DNA of 64,000 bases from Theobroma cacao (GCF_000208745.1 NC_030852.1:2329046-2393045); one strand, 5' to 3'. Numbered from the stretch's first letter, positions 1 through 13,130 are shown. Made by a program: numbers and translations. The notes: generated from the letters alone by a model not told the origin.

Positions 1-1580
1 TCGATCTTAATTGTGTTTATGTAGGTAAAAAATGTAGGGGCAAAATACTATAGTGATTTTTCTGTTGGCCTGTTCTAGATATGTCTACAAGGAGAATGTC
101 CCTGGTAGGTTGCTAGTAACACCTTCTCCATTGGAAAGTACTTAATGTCCATAAATTCCAATTCCTAATAAGAAGTCTGAATGTTATTGGAACCTAGCAG
201 CACAATATTGCATTGTTTCATGCATGCATAGCAAGTGAGCAACAGGTTGCTGCCTTCTTATATATATGGATCCACTTGTCTTTTTTTTTTTTTTTTTATG
301 AGGGCCAATTGCAAATGCTCCCCTTAATTATAAAGCATTACATAATTTGAAATCTTAACAATAAAATTTTTATATAATGTTGGAAAGTGCTACAGGTAGA
401 TAGTTGTGAATGCAAAAATTATTTGTAGTAGTTTCTTTGTATATTGTTGCTATGGAATGTAGTTTGGAAGGAAACAAGACTTATACTGTCAGGAATATGT
501 TTTTGCAACAAAATTTAAATTGTTGCAAGAATTACATGTTACAAAAAAAAAAAACAAATTTGTAACAATTTGAACATATCTTGCTATGAAATGTAGCTTA
601 CAATAATCTATTACAGAATCTTGTGAATCATTGAGTTTTGAATGCAAGTTGCAATCCAAGCTATTAGGTTAAAGGAATTTTGTAAACTATCGAGTCTTTG
701 AACGTAAGTTGCACCCCAAATCATTCGGTTGAGGGCACATTTATCTAGATGCCATGCATTGTTGAAAAAATATTTTTCAAAAAAAAAAAGTCAAAATATT
801 CTGCAGCATAAAAACAGTTTGATGCAAAAAAATTTGTTTGTAATGTTAAATTCTTTGTAGTGAGGTCATAGGGTGGATGTTTAAAAAGGTGTAAAAGCTA
901 TATATACTGACCACAAGGAAGAAGTTTTTCACTTTCCACTAATTAGTAAATATGCATATGCAAGAAACTTTATGAATTTCTAAATATTCAATTACAAACT
1001 AGTAAATACAGAAACTTAATAATTTTAAGAAATACTAATTCTATGTAAAGAAGAGAATACATATATATATATATATATGAAATTGAGGTAGAATCTACTT
1101 ACAATATCAGTGTAAAGTTAGTTAAAGTTTTATATATTCATATCTCTTTTGATATATTTTATATTTAATTAATCCGATGGTTAAATTTCATAGTCTATTC
1201 ATATAAATATATAAATATTCGTTTGATAACATGAAAATTTCAAATGTTGAAAAAAAATTAAAAAAATAGTATTCTTGATAGGTATGGTATCGATATAAGA
1301 TTAACTTACAACTTTATATGCATGATGAATATGGATAAATCGATAAATTTAACAAATATTTTGTTAAAATATTAATCGTACATAAAATTATAAAGGAATA
1401 TAAAAATAATTTATTTTTACATGGATTTAACTTGAGCCCTCCTCTTTGGGATTAATCCCCACATTTGATTCAAGGCAAAATCAAGCGAACATTATATTAA
1501 GCTAATAGACAAATTTACCTTTGCTCTAAGCAATAGCTTAACCCTCCAACCCTAGCTCCAAATTTTATCCTTAATTGGGT
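1..1580. other. Intergenic AT-rich DNA
   Basis: No convincing coding exon on either strand. The stretch holds poly-T/poly-A runs, an (AT)n run near 1061-1078 and a short tandem duplication (listed separately). The part nearest 1500 is less AT-rich and leads into the ESP1 promoter. I see no RNA gene here. Confidence 0.6.
631..738. repeat. Two-copy imperfect tandem repeat, about 57 bp
   Basis: Two adjacent segments share the order 'gag-t-ttgaa', 'aagttgca-ccaa' and 'ggttrag'. They begin near 631 and 682 and differ at many positions, so this is an old duplication or part of a degenerate element. Confidence 0.45.
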
Positions 1581-1584
1581 CAAA

Positions 1585-1750
1585 AATTGAATGGGCTTGG
1601 ATCTCCTTTTAAGCCTCTAAAAGAGGCCCAAATGCTTTATTAGTGGGCTAAGGCCTTTCCAATTCCACTTTGCTAATCAACACCTCAGATCAAAGCCTGA
1701 AAATCAGACTAGGATCTCTCTCTCTATCGCTGAAAGTGTCGACAGAGACA
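1585..1750 (+). promoter_or_regulatory. ESP1 proximal promoter with TGGGCY elements
   Basis: Three TGGGCY/RGCCCA 'site II' motifs lie at about 1592-1597, 1624-1630 and 1644-1649, followed by a CT-rich leader (near 1710-1730) and the ATG at 1751. Such motifs are common in promoters of constitutively expressed plant genes. I see no strong TATA box. Transcription start is inferred near 1660-1700. Confidence 0.5.
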
Positions 1751-4700
1751 ATGGCGGGAAAGCAATTGGCCGGCGAGGGCCTGCCGGCGAACATCGCCGG
1801 AATGTCAAAGAACCAACTTTACGACATTATGTCCCAGATGAAGGCACTCTCTCGTTCAGTGTTTTATTTGATTTAAAAACTTTTCTTTTCTTCCAAACGC
1901 TACTTTCTTCGCCATAAAATTTAAATGGCGATTTACATTTATTGTTAATTTTTATCTGCTGATTATTCTTTTTTGGGGGTTATATGAAGGCGCTTATAGA
2001 ACAGAACCATCAACAGGCGAGGCAGATTCTTATCCAAAACCCTTACTTGACTAAAGCCCTTTTCCAGGTTTACCTTTTTTTTTTCTCTTTTTATCGAATT
2101 TAATATATCTTTTCGTTTTCCTTTCCAAAATTATTGTTATTTTTGTTTACAAGTTTAAATTTTGATACCTTATCTGATTGTTGCATGCTATTGTTAGGGA
2201 ATTGCATGACCCTTTATCTTTATAATCTCATTATCTCCTTGTAGGCTGAAGTGTGAACCTTAGTTTCTTTTGGTTTTTTTTTTTCCTATAGTGGTTGAGA
2301 GTATCTAGTCACTAAGAACCTGAGGGGCATTGCAGTGACTGTGTTTTGTATTCAATGTATTTTCTCGTCTTAACTCCTGGGCTTTTATGTAGTTTTGTGT
2401 GCCTTAGTGTGGACAATTAGGTTTTTGAAGTTGGCTTTCTGATTATGGGATGCTTGTAGTTCTAGTTGCAACTTACAATGTGCTAGAAACTGTCATCATG
2501 GAAATATCTATCTTGATGGATTAGATGCGGTGCTGCCTAGGTTGTTGGTTAATCACCCTTCTTTTGTTTTAAATTGCATCTTTTTAGATGGTGTAGTGTT
2601 GAATCTTTAGAAGCTTCTATCCGTAATCAGGTTTTTTTTTCTTTTAAATATTCTTGTTGTTTCAGGCTCAGATTATGCTTGGAATGGTTAAGCCCCCTCA
2701 AGTGGTATGCTTTTGTTCTCTATGAAATTGTTGTCTTTGTAATTTTATGTTGGGGACTGTGCCAATGTTCTGAATTTCTGTTTGTGTTTAGATTCCCACC
2801 ATTCAGCCACCTGCACCACAACATTCTCAGCAATCAGCACAACCACCTCCACAGCCAAACTTGCAGCCAGCACAATCATTGCCAGTTCAAGTTGGGTTGC
2901 AGGACCTAGCTGCTGCATCTCAGACCCAACCGCCTATAAGGAAGCAGTATCAAAACCAAACTGTTACACAGATCCCATCTGCTGCTGTTCCTGCAGCAAA
3001 CCTTCAGTCTCAATCTATGCCACCACATTCCCTACAGACACCACAGCAGACTAAGGGACATTTGAATCCTCCAATGTCCCTTCCGCAATCGTCCCAACTC
3101 CCAAATGTACCTTCAGTTCCCCTTCATTCATCTTCACAGCCCCCTCATCATCATCAAACCCATTTGCCCACTGCCTCCAGCCAGTTGCAGCAGCCAATAC
3201 AGACAACCGGAATTCCTCATATGCCTCTGCAGCCACCAATGCCACCACAGGCAAGACCAACTTCAGTGCCAACTTTCCATCACCAGTATGCTCCACAAAT
3301 GGGTCCTAATGTGGGTTTCCAGCACCCTGGTGTTCCTCAGCATCCTTCACAGCCAATGTTCCATGTAAGTCAAAAGTTACATTGTGGAAGTCAAGTCTTG
3401 GGGGTCTCCCTTGTAACATATGTTGTAATGATTCCCCTTACTGTTGAATTGCTCAGTCAGGTAATAAACCTCCTTCTGGCCTTGGACCTTCTTTTCCACA
3501 AGGACAGCTACCCCTTCCAAATCAGCCGCCACCTCAATCGATGTATCAAAATCAGGTATGTGAATACTTTAGTTCTTTGATATATACTGGTTCGATCACT
3601 TAGTAAATGTTTGATATATATTGGTTCGATCACGTAATGAATGTTTGATATATATTGGCTCAATCATGTAGTAAATGTTTGATGTATATTGGTTCAATCA
3701 CGAAGTGAAGCATTTGTTTGGGGCTGATTACAAAAGTCGGCTTGTTTTATTTTTTCTTTATTATGCTTTATGGCATTTCTGAGTGGATGGTTCTAAACAC
3801 TCTGTAGTATAACCTTGTGTCTAAACTAGATTCAATTGCTTTTTATCAGGCATGGGCAATCTGTCAATCTTAATCCCCCTTCTGCTAGGTGATTTGTTAG
3901 GTAGTTTTTTTTTTGTGCTTTAAAATTGAAAAGCTGTCAAAATAGTGGATTCCTTTTTGCTTGTCTGAAAATCATGAAATTATTCTACTCTACTAGTATT
4001 TACCATGTCAACAGCACCTTTGCTATATGATTGTTGAGCTAATTGATTTTGTGCCTCGTGAGAAATTGTGGAAATCTGTTTTTGTTTTCTTTTTCCTTAA
4101 TAATCAAATATGATTTTGGTTTTTACTAGTTATTTTTATTTTATAGTAACTCTTTTAGGAAGCAAAAAGTAAATAATACTGAAAATAAATTAGCAAATGG
4201 AATAACCTAACGGAATTTTAAACTCCTAAACTTTATTTTCTTTTTTCTATTGAAAATAAAATTCCATCTCTCATGGAACGGTATCCTATGGGAAATACCT
4301 ATGCCTAACACATGATTAATTTTCATGTTAGTACTGAACTTGGGCTATGTTAAACTTCTCTGAAAATTTTGATAAAACTGCAATATTTAATTTCAATTCT
4401 TATGAATAATATAATGAGGAAAGATGCTATTAAGTTTTTGAGTTAGAAATTATTGATGTTGGGGAAGGGACAAAAAATGCTGGTTCCTATTGCACTTTTC
4501 TTTCTCCAGCTGTCTTTTTAGTATTATTTTTCAACTCCTTTCGAACTGTCCTTGTCAATGGTTATACCAAATATTTGTTCCTTTGGGTTGTTTAATATGC
4601 CTTTGACTCAGGTTTTATAAGCCTTATATAATTGGTCTATTGCCTAATTGAGTTTGCTAATTGACAAGTTTTTTGGAATATGTTGTGCGTATTCTTTCAG

Positions 4701-5107
4701 GCAGGTGGCTTGCATTTAGGATCCGAGTTTGGCAACCAGGTTGGAGGTTCGATGCAAGCGGATAGAGGATCTTCTTGGATGTCCAGCCAACCAGACAATT
4801 TGACACTAGCACAGCTCCAAGGACAATCTCCATTGGTTCCCAGTCAGATGGGCCAAGGAAATCAGCCCCCTCGCCCTGCATCAGTGATTATCTAAACTTT
4901 GAGTTTCATTTCAGCAAAAATAATGTGTCTATAGCTCAAATTGTCCCATTGACAGTTTGATTTTCCATTGGCTCTTTATAGTTGACTCCTGAGATGGAGA
5001 AGGCACTACTTCAGCAGGTCATGAGCCTCACTCCAGAACAAATTAGTCTCTTGCCTCCAGAGCAAAGGAATCAAGTGCTTCAGCTCCAGCAGATTCTGCG
5101 CCAATGA
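1751..5107 (+). CDS. ESP1: ESP1-like CstF64-family protein (mRNA 3'-end processing, lacks RRM)
   Basis: Spliced gene of seven exons: 1751-1858, 1990-2067, 2666-2704, 2792-3364, 3457-3555, 4701-4883, 4982-5107; about 401 codons, every junction in phase 0. Residues 1-75 match the CstF64 hinge (motifs LPANIAGMSKNQLYDIMSQM and ALFQAQIMLGMV), which in the family binds CstF77/symplekin. A Pro/Gln-rich middle follows. The last exon carries the CstF64 C-terminal domain (MSLTPEQISLLPPEQR). There is no N-terminal RRM, as in Arabidopsis ESP1 (At1g73840), linked to RNA silencing and 3'-end formation. The start is fixed by homology and precedes the conserved hinge. The first donor is uncertain: GT at 1859 adds five residues, while a GC donor at 1844 would match the family better. 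Likely nuclear. Convergent with the CRM gene. Confidence 0.85.
3577..3712. repeat. 34-bp minisatellite, four units, in ESP1 intron 5
   Basis: Four consecutive units of 34 bp, each beginning TTGATATATAYTGG and ending ARTRAATGT, start near 3577, 3611, 3645 and 3679. The last unit is the most diverged. It lies just inside the large fifth intron. Confidence 0.85.
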
Positions 5108-5292
5108 GGAGGCTCTACTTCCAGCAGATCATGAGCTGCACTGCAGAACGGATTAATCTCCTTCCACCAGAACAATGGATATATTCCCCAGACATAGCTG
5201 TGAGGAACCGAGTGAAGATGATAACTGATCTGACAGACAAATCACAAATGATGGAATATTGTTTTGCTGCTGTGATACAGCTGCCAATTTAG
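5108..5292 (+). pseudogene. Diverged tandem copy of the ESP1 C-terminal exon, in the 3' UTR
   Basis: Right after the ESP1 stop (5105-5107) the DNA resembles the exon that has just ended. The stretch translating as LYFQQIMSCTAERINLLPPE lines up with the real end LLQQVMSLTPEQISLLPPEQ, and the nucleotide match is obvious over about 65 bp with a one-base indel. The frame stays open to 5292 but has no start of its own except an ATG overlapping the ESP1 stop (5104), and no acceptor is evident. It is probably a non-coding relic inside the 3' UTR. An alternative C terminus is possible if a variant transcript bypasses the stop. Confidence 0.6.
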
Positions 5293-5764
5293 CATATGCA
5301 GCAGGGATTCATACAGATGCATTTCATTTTAATCTCGCTTGAGCCTTTGGTATTTTATACGTAGGTTGGTGGCTCTTGTAAGTTGATTGTTAGGCCCAGA
5401 TTTGTGGGACTCTTACCAAGTTATGTTTCTTTAATTTGTTGTAAGTTGAACAGAGGGAAGATGCATTTCATTTTTCAGTCTTGGCTTTTGTTCTATTGCT
5501 GTTGCTTTGGCTTTAGCAATTAGAAATTGAAAATCAAACTCATTTTTGAAATTTAAAAGATTTGAGCTCAAGCAATTTAAGTTACAGAGTCAGGATGATG
5601 CAGAGAAGCCTCTGGGCAGATTGCTTATAGCCCAGCACTATATTTGCCCATATTGCTTTGTCTCTTCCTTATTTCCTGATATACTTGTGTGTAATATGTA
5701 TGGAAGTTCGACCCCAGAGAAAGATATACGTGTACATGTAACATAGGCCTCAGCTAAATAGACA

Positions 5765-6415
5765 GCACCAACGATGGAATTTCATTGTATTAACACCAAA
5801 ATATACAGTAGTTACAATATATCAATGTGCTTTTACAGTGGGAGGAATTATATTCCCCCAAATTGAAAATGAAATACATTTATTGAATATGGACTGATAA
5901 AGTTTCGAGTGGGAAAAACTGCCCAGGCGGAACTTGAAGCTGTGTTACCAACAAGTTTCGGATTTTCAAAAATTAGCATCATTCTTGATGGGGTTAAATG
6001 AACAGATCATTGCAGAAAATGAGGCTGGTTCTATACAAGACAAAAGCCATTTCATGGCAGTTGAAGCATTATTGCCAGTCATGTAAGCCCTTCCGCCCCA
6101 TTTGACAAGCAGAGCAACTTGGGAAGAAGAATCATCCATGATATACATTCCAGCCCAAGCCATCCCAATATTCAACCTGCTCACGTCAAAGGAATATAAT
6201 ATAAATGTAGATAAGAATGCGTAACTGACTCTATTGAGAAAAACAAAAGAAAAGAAAACAGAAAAACATTGATGTTTTCACAGCTTCTGGATGCATAATT
6301 CCTGAAGAACCAGGTAACAGATAATTGAAAGATTAAATGAAAGACGATAATTACCTCAAAGGGCTATGGAGAACCAAAAAACCATCTTTTCACTTCAAAA
6401 TTTTCAGAGACTCGA
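5765..6415 (-). other. 3' UTR of the CFM3-like gene, with a probable intron
   Basis: Downstream of the stop at 6416 there is a good donor (GAG|GTAATT, 6354-6353) and an AG acceptor (6178-6177), suggesting a 3' UTR intron at 6177-6354. The exon beyond has an open frame (to 5966) but no recognisable domain. The poly(A) region is likely near 5765-5800, where the two convergent genes almost meet. Confidence 0.45.
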
Positions 6416-9400
6416 TCAAAAACGTCTGCGTGAATTGATTTTTTCAGAGTTTGATTGTAAAGAATCTTCACCAGCTTCCAAGTCAATGTTGATATCCTCA
6501 TCTTCATCATCATCAAACTCACTATCCTCTTCATCGTCGTCAAACTCATCATCATATTCATCATCACCATCAGATGCCATATATGAAGCTTCATCCTCAC
6601 TCTGCAAATGAGCACTTGACAAATTATTTCTTACAAAGAAACATCTTTTTTTCCAAAACAAAATAATTAACAATCTCAAAGAACCATGCTGAAGCTTCAA
6701 ACTGAAAACCATCCCCAACTCAAAGAACCATGCTGCGCAACAAATATCCAAGACAAGGATAGTAGCAAAATATAGTATCTCACTTGGGTGAGTTCTGAGA
6801 CAGGATCAAACTGGCCATGCTCGCCTGAGACCTGGCTATCCTCATCCTCAACATCTTGAGAGGCACCCTATAAAATCAACAATAGTTTCTCTAGTTTACT
6901 TTAAGCATAATGAGACAGAAAATATGGATCAGGATCTATGCTTAAAGTATAAAAATGCATACAGAATCAGGACCTAGCAGAGTTACTTAGTCTTTTCCCC
7001 ACTTGACAGGAAAGGAAAGCAACTCTAACAAATCCCATCAGCCATAATTATCACCCAAAAAAAAAAAAAAACTCCTGCATTATAGCCTCATCATAGGTTT
7101 GACCACAGACCATGTGTACTCTCTCTTAAATTGGCATCAGTAAGGGAAAGCAACATAAATCTATATGGCACACCAGTAAACCATAAAATATGCAGCATCA
7201 TGAGTAGATTAACAGTCATATTATTGCTTTAAAAATGCTAGCCAATGTTAGTTCAATTTTTGATTCACTTAATGCTTATGAATGGAAGATATTTATGCAT
7301 TTTTTTCTTCTCTTGAAAAAAAAGAATGGCAGAACCATTTTGTTTGAAATTCTGCCATTTTAGAGATTCATGGCAAGTATATTTGAAAACCAATCATGCC
7401 TATGGACTGGCTTGGTGTTACTCACTATGGGATTTCCACTGCACAAAACCACAAAATTTAGGATAAGTGCACCATTAAATTCAACAATATAGTCTGTACC
7501 TTCTCTGATCTCCTATAAGGAAATTTATCTCAGTCATTGGAGGTTTTAACTATGACAAGCAGAACTCGTAAAACAGAAACCAGAATACAAGTGTACAAGA
7601 CAACTGAACTCTGAGCAGCCTCAGCTTTCAATTCAGTGGAACTAAAGTTTTTAGAACCAGTTGGTTTCAACAATTTTAGAAATGAATGGGGGCAAGAATA
7701 GCTTGAAGTCCACACCACTTGCTAAGAATAACTTTTGCATTGGATATGCACATTCATCTAACATAAAAGTTAGAGTCTCAGTAATTGACTATACACACGA
7801 AAAGCAGCACTTACGATTTCCTTTTTCATTTCCTCTATGGTTCTCTCTAGTTCAGAAATATGCTGACTCAGAGCCTGCAAATAGTATGATGTAAGACATA
7901 ACAGTTATATGGAACCATTGTTATGAAGTATAACAATAAAATCAGAATGTAAGAGATCATACCTCATGGCGTTGCATTGCCACTGAGCGCTTCAATGCCT
8001 TTGCCTTTGTTAGAAGGTTTCTTGGCCTCAGGCTAATGGGCCGATGGTAATTCTTTCCACGATAGTAAATAAGAGCATATCCTTTGGGGACCCTTTCAAT
8101 TGCCACCAGTATCCCACCACTCTCAAACTCCAATAACCTTGCTGTATCTTCAACAAATGCAAGGGTCTTTTGTTTGCTTATTAGCTTCACAAGTTCTCTG
8201 TGCTTCCAATGCAAATGCATATTCTCGATAACACCATCAAAAACACCACGAATACCTGACATATTATTACACAAACCATCAGCATTTTAACTCTAAATCC
8301 AAACTTCAATCACCAAACTAAAAGATTACACACCAAGAGGTAAGTATGGTTTCATTCTTAAACCAACTCTGCGAAACATAACCCGCTCCTCATCAGTGAT
8401 TGTTTCTTGGTCATAATCAGGAGCAGCAGGGATCATGGAGGATTCTATTTTAGCTAATAGTCTCTCTGCTCTAAGCTTTTTGGCTTGGGCCTGTTTGTGC
8501 ATTCAAGCATTCAATCAACATTGTAACAAATAAATAAAATAACTAAAACAAACTTTGAACTTTGAGCAGGTATAACCATGGACAAGTGTTTAGTAAACAG
8601 CAACCACCAAGATCCACTAAGCAGGAAACTGATAATATTCAAGAATTAATAGCAAAACTGAAGACCGAAAACAGCAGCCTCCTTCATATCTTTAAAAACA
8701 GTTAATCAAAACAAGCTTATTTGGAATACGAGACAAGAGATAGCAAAGCAGTAAAGTTCCAAGAAGCTAACATGCTTGTACAGTAAAAGAAGGTTTTATG
8801 GTTGATTTTCAATGGTTTAAGATAACAACAACATTAGTGAATAGTTTCAAAAATGCCTATTCCTTTCTAAATATTTTAATTTCAACCATCAGGATATGGA
8901 TATTAAACTTACAACAGCCAGTTTATGTTCGACACGTTTTACAAGTCTAGCATGCTTAGCTTTGGAAGCTTCTTCAATCATCTTTTCACGTTCTTCTGCA
9001 GATATTTCTCTACCCCAGCAGGCTTGAGCTTCATAAAACTCAGCCAAAGTACCTGCAGGTGCCTCTCCTTTATCTTCGCCTGATTGAGCTGGCTCAACCG
9101 CTCTGATCCTCACTTTCTCCTCAACATCTTGAATCTGTTTTGTCAACTCCTGTCTTTCTGCCAGAGCAGCAGCAACACTTGTTGGAAGGAAATCTTTTCC
9201 ACGGTATATGACAATGAAATACTTATTTCTGAGCAGCAACACACCTCCAGTTAAGTTCTGCAAAATTGTCAGCATGCATAAGCAGTATATTTTTCTGCCT
9301 CCTTTTGAAAGTACAGCATATCTTATATGGTGAAGATTCCAAAGAAACACATGGAATGATATTATATAGGGGGGAAAACAGGTGAGTCATCACATAACTG

Positions 9401-12400
9401 TGGTGGTAAATGTTTCTTTCTATAATGTTGGACGAAAGTTATAATGCTCTTGTAAGCAGCTTTGTCAAAGGCCTGTGTCCCTCTTCATTCAAGTTTCACT
9501 TTACATCCTCTAGGCTCTTGTTCCATCAAAATGAGATTATTACACTTCTCCGTTACAAATCATCAAATTAACTAACATTTGCTATCTTGCATGTACGCTC
9601 GTCAACTAACAAAAGTTTCTAATGTCTTAAAATTAAATGAGGTTTGGTTTACCAGAAAAAGAAACAATTAGTTTCTTCTCATGAGTAAATATTTTGACCT
9701 AGTTGATTGTTTGGTATTCTTGCTCAACTTACTGCATGCTGCAGATAATCAGGTGCCCACAAAGCCTTCTTGGCCACAATAAAATAGTAATAACCTCAAG
9801 AGAAATTATCTACATTCTCCTGTAAGAATATCATGGAATAATCAATTTTTTTGGAAGGATCAGTTGAAAGAGGTTCGGCATAATAACGTTCAGTTTAAGT
9901 AGGGCTGATGAGTGGTAGAGGTAGGCCAAAGATCATACAGGTAGAAGTCATAGCGACAGATCTATTATCTTTGGATTATGAATATAATCTTCGATCAAGC
10001 ATAATGGAGAAACAGAATTCTTGTAGTTGAACCCCAAATAAGTAGGGGTTTAAGCTTAACTGAATTGGGTTGAGCATTGCAGGAACCGGTTGAAAACTAT
10101 TCACCGAAAGTACGAATCAGGTAAAGTTGTGTGGTAGCCAAAAGATTGCAACAATTGGTGAAAATAATCTGCTTTCATTATGGGGATTGAAACTAGATTT
10201 ATCCTTAAAATGGCAACAAAGCATATATTTGAACTTTGATATGAGAAACCATGCCATGAACCACAGCAGCAGAGGAAGACAATAAGCTGATTTAACAATG
10301 GCATCATGTTGAACATGATTTTAAGAGTAATTCTTAAAAGCAAAAGGTTCTGCATAGGCGATCATAGTTTTGCATCCTGCTCGGACACCTAGAATTTTTC
10401 TGTTCAGACAATGGCTTAGATTAAGAAACAAATGATGGGCAGAAGAATAAGAATATATTAAATACAAGTTACCAAAGCCTTGAAGTTTTAATAGGACATA
10501 CCTTCAGCTCCTCAGCCATAAGCTTGTTATTTGTATTCTGAATACCTCGTTTTACAGCAATCTTCACAACAAGGCTTTTCTCCCAAAGTTTAATTATTGC
10601 AGCTGCCAATCCCTGGTGGTTCCTATTCCTCCCTGTGAGAATATTTACATAAACAAACTTTATTTAATGTCACAAACAGACAAGGTAAGATAAAAAAGCA
10701 TGGACCAAAGGTGAACATACCCAGGGCAAAATGACAAGGAAGTGATTTAGCAAGTTTCCGTAAATTTGTCATCTCTGCATTGGTAAGCCGTGGTCTCATT
10801 CCAGCAGGAAGAAGCCTGAAAGGTGTCTTATAACCAGGAATCTTTTGAGGAAGTAAATCAGCATCAACTGGAAGAACTCCTGTACCCCACCACTCAACAA
10901 ACCGAGGTCCTACACCATCTAATAGGCTGTTATACTCAGCTTCTTCTTCAGTCATGCTCTCACTACGTTCAGGCTTCACCACAACTGGTTCACACTTTTC
11001 TGGAGTTGAAGTTGTGCCAGTTTCGCTTCCCCTTACTGCATTGCTAGCAAAAGAAACATCTGGGATAAAAAGAGCTTCTCCTTCTCTATCAATAGATTGG
11101 GATCTAGAAGGACCTTCATAGTTACTTCCACGGTAGACTACCATAACACTTCCAGATCTCCACAAGACTAATCCTCCTGTACGACGCTGATCATCAATTC
11201 AAGCAGTGAATATTAGGTTGTAATAGGAACTCAGAGCTGTGACATCAATCAAGCACAGATGAATAAAATTACAAAATTTAGCTATTTGAGTTACTTCAAA
11301 ATCTACACAAAAACATGAACAATTTAATCCACCACTTGGCATTAAAGACTAAATGGTATATTACTTATGTGACAAGCTACTTTCTTTATCATGTCCAATG
11401 AGCAATTGACATGTTCATCAAACATTTGATTCAGCCATATAAAATACTGCTGTGTAAAACAATTCAAGACTAAACAAGATTCCTTTGGTACCATCTCATT
11501 CCTTAGCTAATGAAATCTAATTCACACTAATATTAGATTTCTTCCATATCTCATCCCTTATAACCAAGTAAAACCAAAAGGCTTAATGCATCAACCAATC
11601 TACTCTACAAAAACAAAATCTTATTATAACTGTATCACCTCCATCATAACACCACTAGTTTTTTTCCTTTAGAACAGAAAATCTCAGCTATAAATTTAAT
11701 TCCAAGACTATGAATAATCCTTAAGTCATCCACCTAAACGAAAGACAAAAAATTTGATACTAACAAACGAATAACATAATTTCATATGCAGGAGAAAACA
11801 AGAACACAAAAACGATCCAACATTTCCAATAACTAAAGCAACAACCAACCTCAACAATCTCATGGGCAGTCTTCATATCTGTGGCCAGAACCTCATGAAA
11901 CTTAAGCCTAACTAACTCCTCCTTCCTCCATTTATCATGAATCTTCTCCAAAACCGCCTGCGTAATCCCCGCCTTCGGCACATTGATTCTTTCCCTTAAA
12001 TACATCCCCATCCTCCTCAACCTCCTCAGCTCCTCATCCTCAATCGTCAGCTCCGCCAATGTCGGTGCCCTTACTCTCCTCTTCTTCACTCCTAAAACCC
12101 CCTCCTTCACCACCTCCACCTCCGCCTCGTCTCGCTCCCACGGCAGCACAGCCTCCTCCTTTTCTCTCTCTATCAGCATCGTATCAGGGCGTACCCACTC
12201 TCTTTTCAACAAATCACCTAACCTCTCTTCTCCCGTCACCGGCGTTGAATTATATTGGTCCGTTTCATCTTCTCCTTCGTCTTCATCGTCTGATCCTAAA
12301 CCTAAGTTTCGCAACCTCAGAACGATTCTTTCTATCGCACTTTGGCTTTTATCTCTATCGAAATATCGAGTTTCGACATCCGTCTTATCATCACCGTCCG

Positions 12401-12692
12401 ATTGAATGACTTTCTGGGAAGGAGAGGACCAGGCTTGGAGCGAAGAGGAGGAGGCGGAGGAGTTAGGAGGCACGGAGGCTTCCTGGTCCCACGGGTAAGA
12501 ATAGCGGTTGAACTTGGAGCTAGGACTATTTCCAGTTCGGAGAGAAGAGAAAGGTCTGAAGAAGCGAAATGACGGTTTTGGGGCTGAGAAGAAAAGGTTA
12601 AGGGAAGAAGAAGAGTAGGAGTAAGAGTAAGAGGCGAAAGGGAGTGAGGTTCTGAGTGGCATTTCCGTAAATTTAGTCGTCGCGAAGGCCAT
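6416..12692 (-). CDS. CFM3: CRM-domain group II intron splicing factor, CFM3 type
   Basis: Nine exons (12692-11850, 11186-10721, 10632-10502, 9257-8913, 8490-8334, 8255-7963, 7874-7815, 6867-6784, 6601-6416) give about 854 residues with all phases consistent. Residues 1-55 are Ser/Thr/Phe-rich with few acidic residues, like a plastid or dual transit peptide. Three CRM RNA-binding domains lie at about 211-309, 414-512 and 626-725. Signatures are [16 protein letters not shown] in the first, GRNRNHQG in the second and GIRGVFDG in the third, each followed by a TGG/SGG...YRGxxY block. A coiled-coil linker and a strongly acidic Asp/Glu tail (about 794-840) follow. Three CRM domains with this spacing fit CFM3 (Arabidopsis At3g23070) better than CFM2 (four). 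In the family it acts with CAF proteins on organelle group II introns. Confidence 0.88.
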
Positions 12693-12925
12693 TCTTTTTA
12701 TTTGAATTTTAAGGTTGGTTTCGTCATTGAGGAATCTTCGCCATTGTTTTGGTTGCAGAGTGTGGAAGCATTGAAAAACTTGGAAGCAAGCCGTTTTCAG
12801 TTGCAGGGGGAGATAAGATTTTCTTTTTCTTTTTTTTTTAATTTTTTTTGGATATTTTGTGGTATGGGTATAGGTTGATTTTGGCCCATGGGCTTCGATT
12901 CTTTATGTTGCAAATTGGGCTTAAC
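12693..12925 (-). promoter_or_regulatory. Promoter of the CFM3-like gene
   Basis: Upstream of the ATG (12692) are RGCCCA/TGGGCY motifs at about 12883-12888, 12889-12894 (back to back) and 12916-12921, as in many nuclear genes for organelle and housekeeping proteins. Poly-T runs separate them from the leader. Confidence 0.45.
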
Positions 12926-13130
12926 ATTGTTCAGGTTTTCTTTTTTTTTTTTAATTTTAAAATTTTAACAGGTAGTGTTATTATTGTATATATTTAATTT
13001 CGAAAATTATAAAAAAACAAAGCACTATCAACCTATGAGTACAAACTTTAACATTTTTGTGATTTTAAAGTTTTTAATATGAAACTATATAGTTCATTTT
13101 TTCTCAATCAGCACCTCATGAGTTTATACA

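Noticed and set aside
3585..3600. GGTTCGATCAC resembles the T-arm of a tRNA
   Set aside because: It is part of a 34-bp tandem repeat, and no acceptor stem or A-box fits around it.
5966..6184. 72-codon minus-strand frame downstream of CFM3
   Set aside because: Lies in the CFM3 3' UTR beyond the stop; no domain and no independent promoter.
6364..6615. Ser-rich or Met-rich frames over the CFM3 tail
   Set aside because: They are other-frame shadows of the GAT/GAA-rich acidic exon.
12059..12572. Open frames on the plus strand over the first CFM3 exon
   Set aside because: Antisense shadows of a long, well-supported exon; no homology and no splice context.
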